Of a stretch of DNA of 64,000 bases, positions 26,636 to 36,026 are shown in pieces (the stretch's first letter is position 1; each line of letters opens with the position of its first letter). A program made the translations under genes and the position numbers. The notes below the pieces were generated by a model. It saw only the letters and a list, made by a program, of their open reading frames with translations, did not search any database and was not told the origin of the DNA. This DNA is from Saprospiraceae bacterium (GTDB taxonomy: Bacteria; Bacteroidota; Bacteroidia; Chitinophagales; Saprospiraceae): the NCBI GenBank assembly GCA_027488855.1, contig JAIYAV010000419.1:18208-82207 (forward strand), given 5' to 3'.

Positions 26636-29002
26636 TTGGTGATGAAACAGATTTTGATTGTTGTTACTTGTTTGCTCGGCATACCGCTGAGCCTTTGGGC
26701 GCAGCATCGCCCTACCCTGCTCAATGAACCGCTCGATCTCAGTGGTGATTTTCGAGATTACACCAACACCTACTTTTTGGCCGACAGCCTCGCCGCCTTC
26801 GACCCCGCCACCGGCCAAGGCCAACTAAAATGGCGGCGCAACGAGTATTTTCCTGCCCATGCCTTCAACAACACCCAGGCCGGACTTCGCAAAATCCAAG
26901 GCAATGAATTTCCAGGTATTGAATACGCCGTTGATCCGGTACTGCCCTTTAGTGTGGAGTTTGTATCGCCTCGTGCCGTGCGGATTCGGGCTACTACAGG
27001 GCACATTCCACCAGTCACCGAACCATCCTTAATGCTGGTCAAAGAACCCGGAAAAGACAATTCCTGGACGTACAGCAAAACCCAAAATGGCCATCAGTAC
27101 AAAAGCGCTTTTGGCAGCGTAACCATCACCCCAAACCCCTGGACGATTGAATTCCGGGATGCCCAGGGGAAATTATTGACCAAAACCTGGCACCAGAGCA
27201 ACAGCCGCTCTTTTACCCCCGTCCTGCCTTTTTCTTTTGTGCGTCGGGCAGGGGATTATTCGCGGAGTATCGGCGCAGCCTTCACGCTGTCGCCCGATGA
27301 AAAAATTTACGGTTGTGGCGAGTCTTTCACCAGCCTGAACAAATACGGCCAAAAGGTCAATCTGTATACCACCGACCCCAACGGCGTGGAAAATGCCGGC
27401 ATGTACAAGCCCATCCCTTTCTTCATGAGCAGTCGGGGTTATGGGATGTTCATGCATACCTCTTCTCCAGTCACCTGCGACTTTGGCGCGACTTACGGCG
27501 CAGTCACCAACTTGATGATTGGGGATGAAAATCTGGATCTGTTCGTGTTCCTCGGTGAGCCCAAAGACGTGCTGGACGAATACACCAACCTCACGGGCAA
27601 AGCGAGTATGCCGCCGCTGTGGTCTTTTGGTTTGTGGATGAGCCGGATCACTTATTTCTCCGAAGCGGATGGTCGGAATGTGGCCAATTTGTTGCGCAAA
27701 AACGGGATTCCTTCGGATGTGATTCACTTTGATACGGGCTGGTTTGGCACCGATTGGCGTTGTGATTACCAGTTTGCCAAGGATCGTTTTCCCGATCCCC
27801 AAAAAATGATCAGCGACCTCAAGGTCCAGGGCTTCCGCACCTGCCTCTGGCAATTGCCTTACTTTGTGCCCAAAAATGATCTCTTCCCGGAAATCATTGC
27901 CAAGGGGCTTCATGTAAAAAATCCCAAAGGTGGGCTGCCGTATGAAGATGCAGTGCTCGATTTTACCAATCCCAATGCCGTACAATGGTACCAGGATAAA
28001 ATTGCCAACTTGTTGAAACTGGGCGTTGCAGTCATCAAGGTGGATTTTGGCGAAGCGGCTCCCTTGAACGGCATTTATGCCAATGGCCACAGCGGCTTCT
28101 ACGAGCACAACCTCTACCCTTTGCGCTACAACAAAGTCGTATCCGACATCACCAAACAAATCACGGGCGACCAGATCATCTGGGCCCGCAGCACCTGGGC
28201 GGGCAGCCAGCGGTATCCGCTGCACTGGGGCGGCGACGCCGAAACTTCGGATATGGGCATGGAAGCACAGTTGCGCGGTGGTTTGTCGCTGGGCTTGTCG
28301 GGCTTCACCTTCTGGAGCCACGATGCGGGGGGCTTTACTACTCGTACGCCAGAGGAATTGTACCGCCGTTGGGCACCTTTTAGCCTGTTTAGCTCACACT
28401 CCCGCTGCCATGGCCAAGCGCCAAAAGAGCCCTGGGAGTTCAGCGAAAGTTTTTTGAATCACTTCCGCAATGCCTCCGAAACGCGCTACCGACTGATGCC
28501 CTACATTTATGCCCAGGCGAAAGCTTCGACGGAAAAAGGCTTGCCGATGCTGCGCGCGCTTTTTGTAGAATTCCCGCAAGACCCCGGTGCCTGGCTCATC
28601 GAAAATGAATACCTCTTGGGTTCGGATATGTTGGTAGCACCGATTTTTGAAACCGGAGCGACTCAGCGCAAGGTGTACCTACCTGAGGGCAAATGGATCG
28701 ATTATCAAACGGGCAAAGTGTACAGCGGTGGCTGGCACGTGATCGATGGTGGCAAACTTTCCTTGGTGGTGATGATTCGGGATGGGGCGGTAATTCCGCA
28801 TGCGGAATTGGCGCAAAGTACGGATCAGATTGATTGGTCAAAAATCACCTTGCAGGCTTATACTAGCACGGGCTCGGCCAAAGGAAAGGTTTGTTTGCCT
28901 GCGGAGAATGTGATACAAGAAGTGAATGTGACGCTGAAAAACGGCAAGGGGACTTTGGTAAAAGATCCTTATGCCGGGAAGGTAAAGTGGGTGATTAAAT
29001 AA
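26636..29002 (+). CDS. Glycoside hydrolase family 31 (alpha-xylosidase/alpha-glucosidase-like)
   Basis: 'VIHFDTGWFGTDWRCDYQFAKDRFPDP', 'VAVIKVDFGEAAPLNG', 'LSGFTFWSHDAGGF'. Confidence 0.93.
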   Translation: MVMKQILIVVTCLLGIPLSLWAQHRPTLLNEPLDLSGDFRDYTNTYFLADSLAAFDPATGQGQLKWRRNEYFPAHAFNNTQAGLRKIQGNEFPGIEYAVDPVLPFSVEFVSPRAVRIRATTGHIPPVTEPSLMLVKEPGKDNSWTYSKTQNGHQYKSAFGSVTITPNPWTIEFRDAQGKLLTKTWHQSNSRSFTPVLPFSFVRRAGDYSRSIGAAFTLSPDEKIYGCGESFTSLNKYGQKVNLYTTDPNGVENAGMYKPIPFFMSSRGYGMFMHTSSPVTCDFGATYGAVTNLMIGDENLDLFVFLGEPKDVLDEYTNLTGKASMPPLWSFGLWMSRITYFSEADGRNVANLLRKNGIPSDVIHFDTGWFGTDWRCDYQFAKDRFPDPQKMISDLKVQGFRTCLWQLPYFVPKNDLFPEIIAKGLHVKNPKGGLPYEDAVLDFTNPNAVQWYQDKIANLLKLGVAVIKVDFGEAAPLNGIYANGHSGFYEHNLYPLRYNKVVSDITKQITGDQIIWARSTWAGSQRYPLHWGGDAETSDMGMEAQLRGGLSLGLSGFTFWSHDAGGFTTRTPEELYRRWAPFSLFSSHSRCHGQAPKEPWEFSESFLNHFRNASETRYRLMPYIYAQAKASTEKGLPMLRALFVEFPQDPGAWLIENEYLLGSDMLVAPIFETGATQRKVYLPEGKWIDYQTGKVYSGGWHVIDGGKLSLVVMIRDGAVIPHAELAQSTDQIDWSKITLQAYTSTGSAKGKVCLPAENVIQEVNVTLKNGKGTLVKDPYAGKVKWVIK

Positions 29003-29010
29003 ACGAGTGT

Positions 29011-29106
29011 CTGAGGTGTTCTAAGGTGCCTAAGGTGGTTCAAAATAAGCTTAATTGGTTTTAGCTATTTTTATTGAACCACCTTAGGCACCTTAGAACA
29101 GCTCAG
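29011..29106. repeat. Intergenic inverted repeat, 'CCTAAGGTGC' family copy 3
   Basis: ctgaggtgttctaaggtgcctaaggtggttcaa versus ttgaaccaccttaggcaccttagaacagctcag; 33-nt arms with one mismatch. Confidence 0.9.
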
Positions 29107-29134
29107 GCATGTATTTTACTAGAAGCTTGCAAGT

Positions 29135-29446
29135 TTAGTGCGGCGCTACGGTCAACTTGGCGATCATCTCCTCCGCAATTGGATCGGCATAGATCCCAAA
29201 TGAGCTGAGCAAAGTGCCCTTGAGCCCATGTTTATCCGAAGAAATGGCGTACAACACACTCTCCTCATCCGGGTCCGAGGAACTCGATTCAAAACGGAAT
29301 ACTTCATCCACCTGAAATTCATCGTGCAACAATTGATAAGTCCCGCCGCCGCATTCCAGGCAATTTTCTTTGAGGTTAAAATCTTCGGTATAACCCTGGG
29401 CCTTCAGGCCATCGAGCGCTTCTAAAAGGGTGTTGTAATTTTCCAT
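29135..29446 (-). CDS. Small conserved protein of the type often labelled 'phosphoribosylpyrophosphate synthetase' in Bacteroidota
   Basis: 'MENYNTLLEALDGLKAQGYTEDFNLKENCLECGGGTYQLLHDEFQVDEVFRFE'; 103 aa, far too short for a real PRPP synthetase. Confidence 0.65.
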   Translation of the reverse strand: MENYNTLLEALDGLKAQGYTEDFNLKENCLECGGGTYQLLHDEFQVDEVFRFESSSSDPDEESVLYAISSDKHGLKGTLLSSFGIYADPIAEEMIAKLTVAPH

Positions 29447-29463
29447 TTTGGGAAGGTATTGGT

Positions 29464-30084
29464 TCAACGATTAAAAATATAACTTTTGGCCAAATCCATT
29501 TCAACAGGCGACACAACATGTGGCCGTCCCGGATAAATCACGAGATTCACCTCGGCACCCAGGTTTTGCAACTCAACTTTACTCTCTTCACTGCGGCTCT
29601 GGGGCACATGCGGGTCATTATCGCTGTTGGTCATCAAAATGCGAGTTCCAGCAAACTTGGATTGATAAGGACTTGTATCCAGGATTTGCCCAATCAACCC
29701 GCCCGTAAATGCAATCACGCCGCCAAATGGACGGGCAAAACGAGCCGCGCTTTCCAGCGTCAAACAAGCGCCTTGTGAAAAACCCAGCAGGTAAATTTGG
29801 GCAGCGGGCAATACCTTTTCCGTTTGTTCAATCAAGCGCTCAGCATTCGCCAGCGCAGAATCCAACCAGGGCTGATTGTCTGCCACTGGCGCCATAAAAC
29901 TGTAGGGATACCAAGTGTTGTTGGTGGCTTGTAATGCGGCTAAATAGGTACCTGCTGGTGCGAGCGCCCGTCCGATTTCGAGGATGGCCTGAGCATTGCC
30001 GCCACGGCCATGAAATAGGAGCAAGGCGCGTTCGGCCTGGGCCAGGGGTACACCGTCTTCATATAGAGTAAAACTGTGCGACAT
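29464..30084 (-). CDS. Alpha/beta hydrolase (phospholipase/carboxylesterase family)
   Basis: 'LLFHGRGGNAQAILEIGRAL', 'IYLLGFSQGACLTLESA', C-terminal 'YPGRPHVVS'. Confidence 0.88.
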   Translation of the reverse strand: MSHSFTLYEDGVPLAQAERALLLFHGRGGNAQAILEIGRALAPAGTYLAALQATNNTWYPYSFMAPVADNQPWLDSALANAERLIEQTEKVLPAAQIYLLGFSQGACLTLESAARFARPFGGVIAFTGGLIGQILDTSPYQSKFAGTRILMTNSDNDPHVPQSRSEESKVELQNLGAEVNLVIYPGRPHVVSPVEMDLAKSYIFNR

Positions 30085-30087
30085 TGG

Positions 30088-31314
30088 CTATTCATTTTTG
30101 TTGAAAAACTCCTCTACGTCAAAACGTTTGACTTTGAAATCAAGTTGAACACCATTTCTCAACACTTTAACCCAGATAAAGGCTTCATTGTCTTGACCAT
30201 TTTTTCCATTTAACCGTAAATCACAATAATCGCTTTGGGTGGGGTGACGCAGATCACGTTGATTGATCATCAGAATTTGATCGTTGTATTCAAGCCCTTT
30301 TTCCTGATCCAAAGCATTTTTATAAACACTCGAAACCATTAATTTGTCGTCCACCAAATCGATACCAAACCCATAATTGTTTACCTTCTTTATTTCTGGC
30401 GCGGCAATAGGGGATAATATGAGGTATTGGCGTTCCCAATCAATGGTCACTAGGTAGTTTCGCAAAAAAGTGGTACCCATCACCCCTTTACTTATTGACG
30501 ATTCCAAAACAACAATAGGATTGCTCAACTCCAACTTATTCCCAACTGAGACAGACGGAAATTGGATAAAAAAAGCAGAATCCAGGCTTGATCCAAAAAT
30601 ACCATACGTCAACCCAAACCACTTCAGCAAGGCAGCATTCCGTTCTTCTTTAGAAAAACCATTGGCGGGCATTGATAAATTCCCAGAAGAGCCCGTATCC
30701 AAAATCATGTCTTTTTGAACCCCATTCGACGTGGAAAACTTAAAGGCAGGCGTTCCTTGCAGATTTGGAATAAAACGGATGGTGTCGCTATTCTCCGGAA
30801 TCTGCAAGGAATCCATACTACTGGCAAAGCGCAATTTTTGCTGTTGGAAATCGATTTGCCACTTCGCTTTTTTCATCCAGTTGGCACCAACAATACCCGC
30901 CACTGCCGTACATCCTTTTGTTTTTAAGATGCCAAAATCAGCTCCTACAATACCTGCTGACCGAAAATTGATGTTTTGTACACTGATTTGTTCCAGCTTG
31001 TGGTAGTTTAATTTTGATTTTGTGCCAACATAATCCTTCACTTTTTGGCTTGTCACCTTTTGGGCTTTTAAGTTTTTAAGCACCTCATTGTCAATTACAG
31101 CAATGGCCCCGGTGTCGAATAAAAAATCATAAACATTGTTTTGAATCTCAACAGGAAGGATGATTCTCCCATTCTCTTCTTTAAAAGACATTTCTTCAAA
31201 AAAATGGCCTTGTTCAATTTGAGTGCCATTGATTAATCCTACCGTTTTGATTCTACCAACAATGCCACAACTTGAAAAACTGAGCACACTCAATAAAAGC
31301 AATAGGTGTTTCAT
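30088..31314 (-). CDS. Retropepsin-like aspartic protease with PDZ domain
   Basis: Two 'FDTGA'/'LDTGSSG' motifs, C-terminal 'GLEYNDQILMINQRDL' PDZ-like; lipoprotein-like signal. Confidence 0.85.
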   Translation of the reverse strand: MKHLLLLLSVLSFSSCGIVGRIKTVGLINGTQIEQGHFFEEMSFKEENGRIILPVEIQNNVYDFLFDTGAIAVIDNEVLKNLKAQKVTSQKVKDYVGTKSKLNYHKLEQISVQNINFRSAGIVGADFGILKTKGCTAVAGIVGANWMKKAKWQIDFQQQKLRFASSMDSLQIPENSDTIRFIPNLQGTPAFKFSTSNGVQKDMILDTGSSGNLSMPANGFSKEERNAALLKWFGLTYGIFGSSLDSAFFIQFPSVSVGNKLELSNPIVVLESSISKGVMGTTFLRNYLVTIDWERQYLILSPIAAPEIKKVNNYGFGIDLVDDKLMVSSVYKNALDQEKGLEYNDQILMINQRDLRHPTQSDYCDLRLNGKNGQDNEAFIWVKVLRNGVQLDFKVKRFDVEEFFNKNE

Positions 31315-31485
31315 ATACGTATTTTTAATTAAGCTCATTTTAAAGCTTTAACTCAAATACAGTTTGTTTTTGTATTTACTGAAAGAAGTTTGTGCAACAA
31401 AAAATGCTCACCTGATGGGTTTTATCCGCCTTTTCTCCCACATTCCTGGATAAAAGCTTAATTTTCATGCCCATAAACTATAAAC

Positions 31486-33249
31486 ATGAAAAAACTGATC
31501 GCAAGCTTACTGTGTCTTGGCTATGCCGCCCTGGCTTTTGCCCAAACACCCGCTGAATCCTATCCCGTTGACGCCGCCTCGGTTGAACAAGTGGGCGTAC
31601 CCAAGGGAGAAATCCTCAAATTTACTTATGAAAGTTCCAAGATTTTTCCTGGCACCCGCCGCGAGGTATCCGTTTATATACCTGCCCAATACCGCCCGGA
31701 CAAACCCGCCTGCGTTTACGTCAATCAGGATGGCATCCAGTGGAAGGCACCCACCGTTTTTGACAACCTGATCCAGCAAAAAGAAATGCCGATCACCATT
31801 GGGGTCTTCATCACTCCCGGCCAGGTAAAGGCGAGCAATGAAGAAACGGCCCTGGATCGCTACAACCGCAGCTTTGAATACGACGGCCTGGGTGATGCTT
31901 ACGCCCGCTTTGTACTGGAGGAAATTTTACCTGAGGTTGAAAAACGCAAAACTGCCGATGGCCGCGTCCTCAAATTGTCCCAAAATGGCAACGATCGCGC
32001 CATTGGCGGCTCAAGCAGTGGGGCAGTTTGTGCCTTTACGGCGGCCTGGGAGCGACCCGATGCCTTCTCACGGGTGTTCAGCGCCATTGGCACCTATGTC
32101 AACCTGCGGGGCGCTGATCGCTACCCTTCCCTGATCCGCAAGTACGAACCCAAGCCGATCCGCATTTTCCTGCAAGACGGCAGCAACGACCTCAACATCT
32201 ACGCTGGCGACTGGTGGAAGGCCAACGAAATGATGGCGCGTGCTTTGAGTTTTGCAGGCTATGAGGTAAATTACATTTGGGGAGAAGGGGGACACAACGG
32301 CCAACACGGTACCGCCATTTTCCCGCAAGCCATGCGCTGGTTGTGGAAGGACTACCCCAAACCCGTCGGCAAAGGAACTTCCAAAAATCAATTCCTCAAC
32401 GACATTTTAGTGGAAAATACCGACTGGGAGCTGGTAGGCGAAGGCTACAGCTTTACCGAAGGTACCGCTACCAATGCTGCTGGAGAGTTCTTTTTTCAGG
32501 ATTTCCCCAATTCCAAAACCTACAAAGTTGGGCTGGATGGCAAACTCGCTGCCCTGCCCATCGACTCCAAACGGGCCACAGGAACCGCTTTCGGTCCTGA
32601 TGGCAAACGGTACACCGCCGCAGGTGGCAACAAACAAATCCTGAGTTATGATGCCCAGGGCAATGTAAAAGTGGTGGCCGATAGCGTCGCTAGCAGCAAC
32701 GACATCACCGTGGCCGCCAATGGCAATGTTTACTTCACCGCGCCCGATGGCCGCGAACGGCCCAGCAAGTTGTACCTCATCAGGCCAAATGGGGAGAAGC
32801 TGGTGGTGGATGAGGGTTTAAAATTCGCCAATGGGCTGTGCCTCTCGCCCGACCAAACCCAATTGTACGTGACCGAGTCGGCCTCGCACTGGGTGTGGGT
32901 GTACAAAATTCAGGCGGATGGCAAATTGTCGAACAAACAAAAATTCGGCTGGCTGCATGTGCGCGACGAAGATGAAAACGCCTGGTCGGATGGCCTGAAA
33001 TGTGATCGGGATGGGCGCATTTACGTCACCTCACTCACGGGGATTCAGGTGCTGGATCAGTTGGGACGGGTGAATGCGATATTGCCAGTGCCACTAACCA
33101 AGGGACAGGTGTCGAACTTGTGTTTTGCTGGGCCCAATTTTGATACCTTGTACATTACTTGTCGGGATAAGGTGTATCGGCGGAAGGTAAAAGTGAAGGG
33201 AGTGAATGGGTTTGAGGCAGGCGTGAAGCCGGGGAAACCTAGGTTGTGA
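31486..33249 (+). CDS. Fusion of enterochelin-esterase-like hydrolase and SMP-30/gluconolactonase-like beta-propeller
   Basis: N-term 'AIGGSSSGAVCAFTAAWERPDAFSRVFSAIG'; C-term 'EGYSFTEGTATNAAGEFFFQDFPNSKTYKV', 'LKFANGLCLSPDQTQLYVTES', 'DGLKCDRDGRIYVTS'. Confidence 0.88.
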   Translation: MKKLIASLLCLGYAALAFAQTPAESYPVDAASVEQVGVPKGEILKFTYESSKIFPGTRREVSVYIPAQYRPDKPACVYVNQDGIQWKAPTVFDNLIQQKEMPITIGVFITPGQVKASNEETALDRYNRSFEYDGLGDAYARFVLEEILPEVEKRKTADGRVLKLSQNGNDRAIGGSSSGAVCAFTAAWERPDAFSRVFSAIGTYVNLRGADRYPSLIRKYEPKPIRIFLQDGSNDLNIYAGDWWKANEMMARALSFAGYEVNYIWGEGGHNGQHGTAIFPQAMRWLWKDYPKPVGKGTSKNQFLNDILVENTDWELVGEGYSFTEGTATNAAGEFFFQDFPNSKTYKVGLDGKLAALPIDSKRATGTAFGPDGKRYTAAGGNKQILSYDAQGNVKVVADSVASSNDITVAANGNVYFTAPDGRERPSKLYLIRPNGEKLVVDEGLKFANGLCLSPDQTQLYVTESASHWVWVYKIQADGKLSNKQKFGWLHVRDEDENAWSDGLKCDRDGRIYVTSLTGIQVLDQLGRVNAILPVPLTKGQVSNLCFAGPNFDTLYITCRDKVYRRKVKVKGVNGFEAGVKPGKPRL

Positions 33250-33258
33250 GGATGTGGT

Positions 33259-33290
33259 GTGTCTCGCAGGACGAGACACTTTGTCTTTTT
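33259..33290. terminator. Hairpin terminator
   Basis: gtgtctcg-cagga-cgagacac followed by tttgtcttttt. Confidence 0.75.
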
Positions 33291-33329
33291 TCACAATTTC
33301 TCCCCTTTGCCCCCCTTACTTTTGTAAAG

Positions 33330-33785
33330 CTATTTCAGGATGAGACAAGTTGAGCTCAAATGCCAACCCGGGAAAGGTTTTACAGTTGCGCAATTTGGAC
33401 CGCCGTCTTTGCCTGTTCCGGGAACTTTTGTTTCCAGAACGAGGGAAGCATCTGTCAATAGTTGTTGGATTGTTTCAGCTGAAATGTCTCTCAGCGGGAC
33501 TTTCAAGCGACGAGTCCAGACCGAATCGAATTGACCCGCAGCCGTTCCGATGTCAACATAAATGAACCGTTCGCTCGATGGCCCTTGAACATACGGGCCT
33601 TTGAAATCGGGCAAAGCGGCCTGGTTTTCTTTTACTGAAATTTTAAATTCAAAGCATAAGTCCTCCTTGCTTGATCTTTGCTTTAGAATTGTTTCGTAGT
33701 TGTTTCCACTGCCTTTTTGGATGCCAAAGTCAACTCCTAAGGGAGGGCTTTCCAAAATGATTCTGATGGAGATTTCTTGGTTCAT
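33330..33785 (-). CDS. DUF5990-like protein
   Basis: 'LESPPLGVDFGIQKGSGNNYE...DFKGPYVQGPSSERFIYVDIGTAAGQ...WTRRLKVPL' pattern. Confidence 0.6.
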   Translation of the reverse strand: MNQEISIRIILESPPLGVDFGIQKGSGNNYETILKQRSSKEDLCFEFKISVKENQAALPDFKGPYVQGPSSERFIYVDIGTAAGQFDSVWTRRLKVPLRDISAETIQQLLTDASLVLETKVPGTGKDGGPNCATVKPFPGWHLSSTCLILK

Positions 33786-33824
33786 TTTATTTTGATGTAT
33801 TGTTGTGCTACATTGTTATCCCCT

Positions 33825-34247
33825 TCACTCCCCTTCCACAATCTCCTTCAACAATTTCAATACCGGGTTTTCTTCACCCTGAGGTGCCTCCTGAACCGCA
33901 TTAGGTCGCTGGTCCTCCTGCACAATTTCCAATTTGGTTTGCCCATTTTCACTGCTCAGGTGGTAGTTCATGATAAAATAATTTTCGGGTTTGTCTTCCA
34001 CTCCTGGCCTTGGGGCAAACAAAGTGTAGCTTACCAATTCGGTGGGCTGGAAGGCCAAAACTTTCCCCCATTGTTCGAATACCTTGTCTTCCCATGCCGT
34101 GCTGAATTTGATGTCGCTACCAATTTCCCAGGTGGTAATCAAATCGCTGCCGTATTGCCAAAGTTTTACCCCTTCAGGTTTGGTCACCGTGTCCCAAACT
34201 TTTTGAAGGGAGGCATTGATGGTAATCGTTGAAATGTTGGTTGCCAT
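33825..34247 (-). CDS. SRPBCC/AHSA1-family protein
   Basis: 'INASLQKVWDTVTKPEGVKLWQYGSDLITTWEIGSDIKFSTAWEDK'. Confidence 0.85.
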   Translation of the reverse strand: MATNISTITINASLQKVWDTVTKPEGVKLWQYGSDLITTWEIGSDIKFSTAWEDKVFEQWGKVLAFQPTELVSYTLFAPRPGVEDKPENYFIMNYHLSSENGQTKLEIVQEDQRPNAVQEAPQGEENPVLKLLKEIVEGE

Positions 34248-34306
34248 GTTGTTGGTTTTAGGGAATATTGAGTGTAATTGTTTTTACGTTGGACTTGAGC
34301 GGATTT

Positions 34307-34340
34307 GATGATCAGGCAATTCGTCAATTGCCTGATCATC
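34307..34340. repeat. Perfect inverted repeat, 15-bp arms
   Basis: gatgatcaggcaatt-cgtc-aattgcctgatcatc. Confidence 0.9.
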
Positions 34341-34368
34341 AGCAAGCACCAGGAGCCCTGTACTCACC

Positions 34369-34719
34369 TTATTTCTTCCCCTTCTTTGGCCGATTGGCCT
34401 TCATCGCATCCAGTTTCGCTTTTTGCTCATCGTTCAAGACCACCCGGATTTCTTCTTGCATGGCTTGCAGCAGCGGTGCCATCGCCTCGCGACGTGCGGT
34501 TTGCTCGGTATTGTTGTCGCGGGCCTCTTTCAGTTTGGGGCGGTAGGTACTCAGTACACCTTTGATTTTGGTTTCTTGATCCGCGGTCAAACTTAATTTG
34601 ACCCGCATGGAGTCGAGGTTTGGCAGAGCCCCAGCTCGACCACCTGGCCGCTGTGCGCTCAAACCTAGTGAAAACAAAAGAAAAAAGGCAAAGACAAAGC
34701 TGATTTTTATCAGTTTCAT
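34369..34719 (-). CDS. Small secreted Spy/CpxP-like protein
   Basis: Signal peptide; 'LSLTADQETKIKGVLSTYRPKLKEARDNN...LQAMQEEIRVVLNDEQKAKLDAM'. Confidence 0.6.
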   Translation of the reverse strand: MKLIKISFVFAFFLLFSLGLSAQRPGGRAGALPNLDSMRVKLSLTADQETKIKGVLSTYRPKLKEARDNNTEQTARREAMAPLLQAMQEEIRVVLNDEQKAKLDAMKANRPKKGKK

Positions 34720-34738
34720 GGAATACTTTTTATCTGAG

Positions 34739-35935
34739 TTAAACAAGTTCTAAACCTTTAAAAGACTGTCCCAAAATTTGAGGAGCTGGCGCATCCAGCC
34801 AACGATTGAGCACGGTCGTGTAAATATCCCGGAAGTCCACCTGGTATTTCAAGTCCCCATCGTCCAGGTTTTTCAGGTCGGCAGGGCCATTGAAAAAGCC
34901 TGCTTTTTTCAGGTTTCCACCCATCAAGAAGAGGTTGTTGGCGGTGCCATGATCGGTACCCGAGCTAGCATTTTGTTTGACCCGGCGACCAAATTCGGAG
35001 AAGGTCATGATCAAAACGTCGTTCAGCAAGTTGTTCTGCTTGAGGTCTTGCACAAAAGCCTTCATGGCCTCGGCGTATTGCTGGAGCAGGCGTTCCTGGC
35101 GGTTGCGCTGGTTGGCGTGGGTATCAAAGCCGGTCAAGCTGGCGTAATAAATGCGCGTATCCGTATCGGCAGTGATCAGTTGGGAGATCATCTTCAGGTC
35201 TTTGGCAAACTCACTCTGCGGATAAGCCACCGTAGAGCGATACACCTTGGACTTTTCGAACAAATAATCCGCCGAAGATTGGGTGTCGACCAGCGTTTTG
35301 TATAAGTAGGCCACATTGTCTTCGTGGTGGGCGCTACTCGGTGTTTTGCCTACGGCTTGCAGGATTTTGTTGTCGGTCGTTCGTTTGAGTTGCGCGGGAT
35401 CACTCATGGCGAAGCCCCGGCGTTTTTCACCCTTCAGTGCCAAACTCAAGGTATCATCCAGCTCGATGGCCTGATATGGAGAAGCACAACCAGCACAATT
35501 GCTATCGAGGTAGCGCCCCAACCAACCGCTGTTCAGGTATTCCGTACTCTCGCTGGCAGTGTGCCAAATGTCCATGGAACGGAAGTGCGAGCGATCGGGG
35601 TTGGGGTAACCCACACTGTTGACAATGCTCATCACTCCCTCATCGTACAAACCTTGTAGGGCTTGCAGTGCGGGATTGAACCCCAACTCGTCGCTCACCT
35701 TCAGCACTTCGGTTTTTGGGATGGCGAGATTAGGCCGGTTTTGGTAGTAGAGGTCATTTTGGTAAGGCACGATGGTGTTGAGGCCGTCGTTACCGCCCGA
35801 AAATTGCACCACTACCAACACTTTACCTGCCCGCCGGGCCATCAATTGGCCGAAGGAAATATCGTTGAGAAAAGCCGGGATCATCATGGCTGTACTGGCC
35901 AGCGCCGACTGCTTCAGGAAGTTTCTTCTTTTCAT
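34739..35935 (-). CDS. DUF1501 family protein
   Basis: Tat-like 'MKRRNFLKQSALASTAMMIPAF', 'VVVQFSGGNDGLNTIVPY', 'DVLIMTFSEFGRRVKQNASSGTDHGTANNLFLMGG'. Confidence 0.92.
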   Translation of the reverse strand: MKRRNFLKQSALASTAMMIPAFLNDISFGQLMARRAGKVLVVVQFSGGNDGLNTIVPYQNDLYYQNRPNLAIPKTEVLKVSDELGFNPALQALQGLYDEGVMSIVNSVGYPNPDRSHFRSMDIWHTASESTEYLNSGWLGRYLDSNCAGCASPYQAIELDDTLSLALKGEKRRGFAMSDPAQLKRTTDNKILQAVGKTPSSAHHEDNVAYLYKTLVDTQSSADYLFEKSKVYRSTVAYPQSEFAKDLKMISQLITADTDTRIYYASLTGFDTHANQRNRQERLLQQYAEAMKAFVQDLKQNNLLNDVLIMTFSEFGRRVKQNASSGTDHGTANNLFLMGGNLKKAGFFNGPADLKNLDDGDLKYQVDFRDIYTTVLNRWLDAPAPQILGQSFKGLELV

Positions 35936-35945
35936 TTTAAATTTA

Positions 35946-36021
35946 GTTGAGGGGTTGAGAAGTTGAGAAGTTGAGTGTCGCTCACAGTAGCCAAAACACC
36001 TCAACTTCTCAACTCCTCAAC
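35946..36021. repeat. GTTGAGAAGTTGAG inverted repeat
   Basis: gttgaggggttgagaagttgagaagttgag versus cctcaacttctcaactcctcaac. Confidence 0.85.
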
Positions 36022-36026
36022 TTTTA

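Noticed and set aside
27173-28321. 382-aa minus-strand ORF antisense to the GH31 gene
   Set aside because: Fully inside a clearly recognised GH31 coding region on the opposite strand; composition of a shadow ORF.
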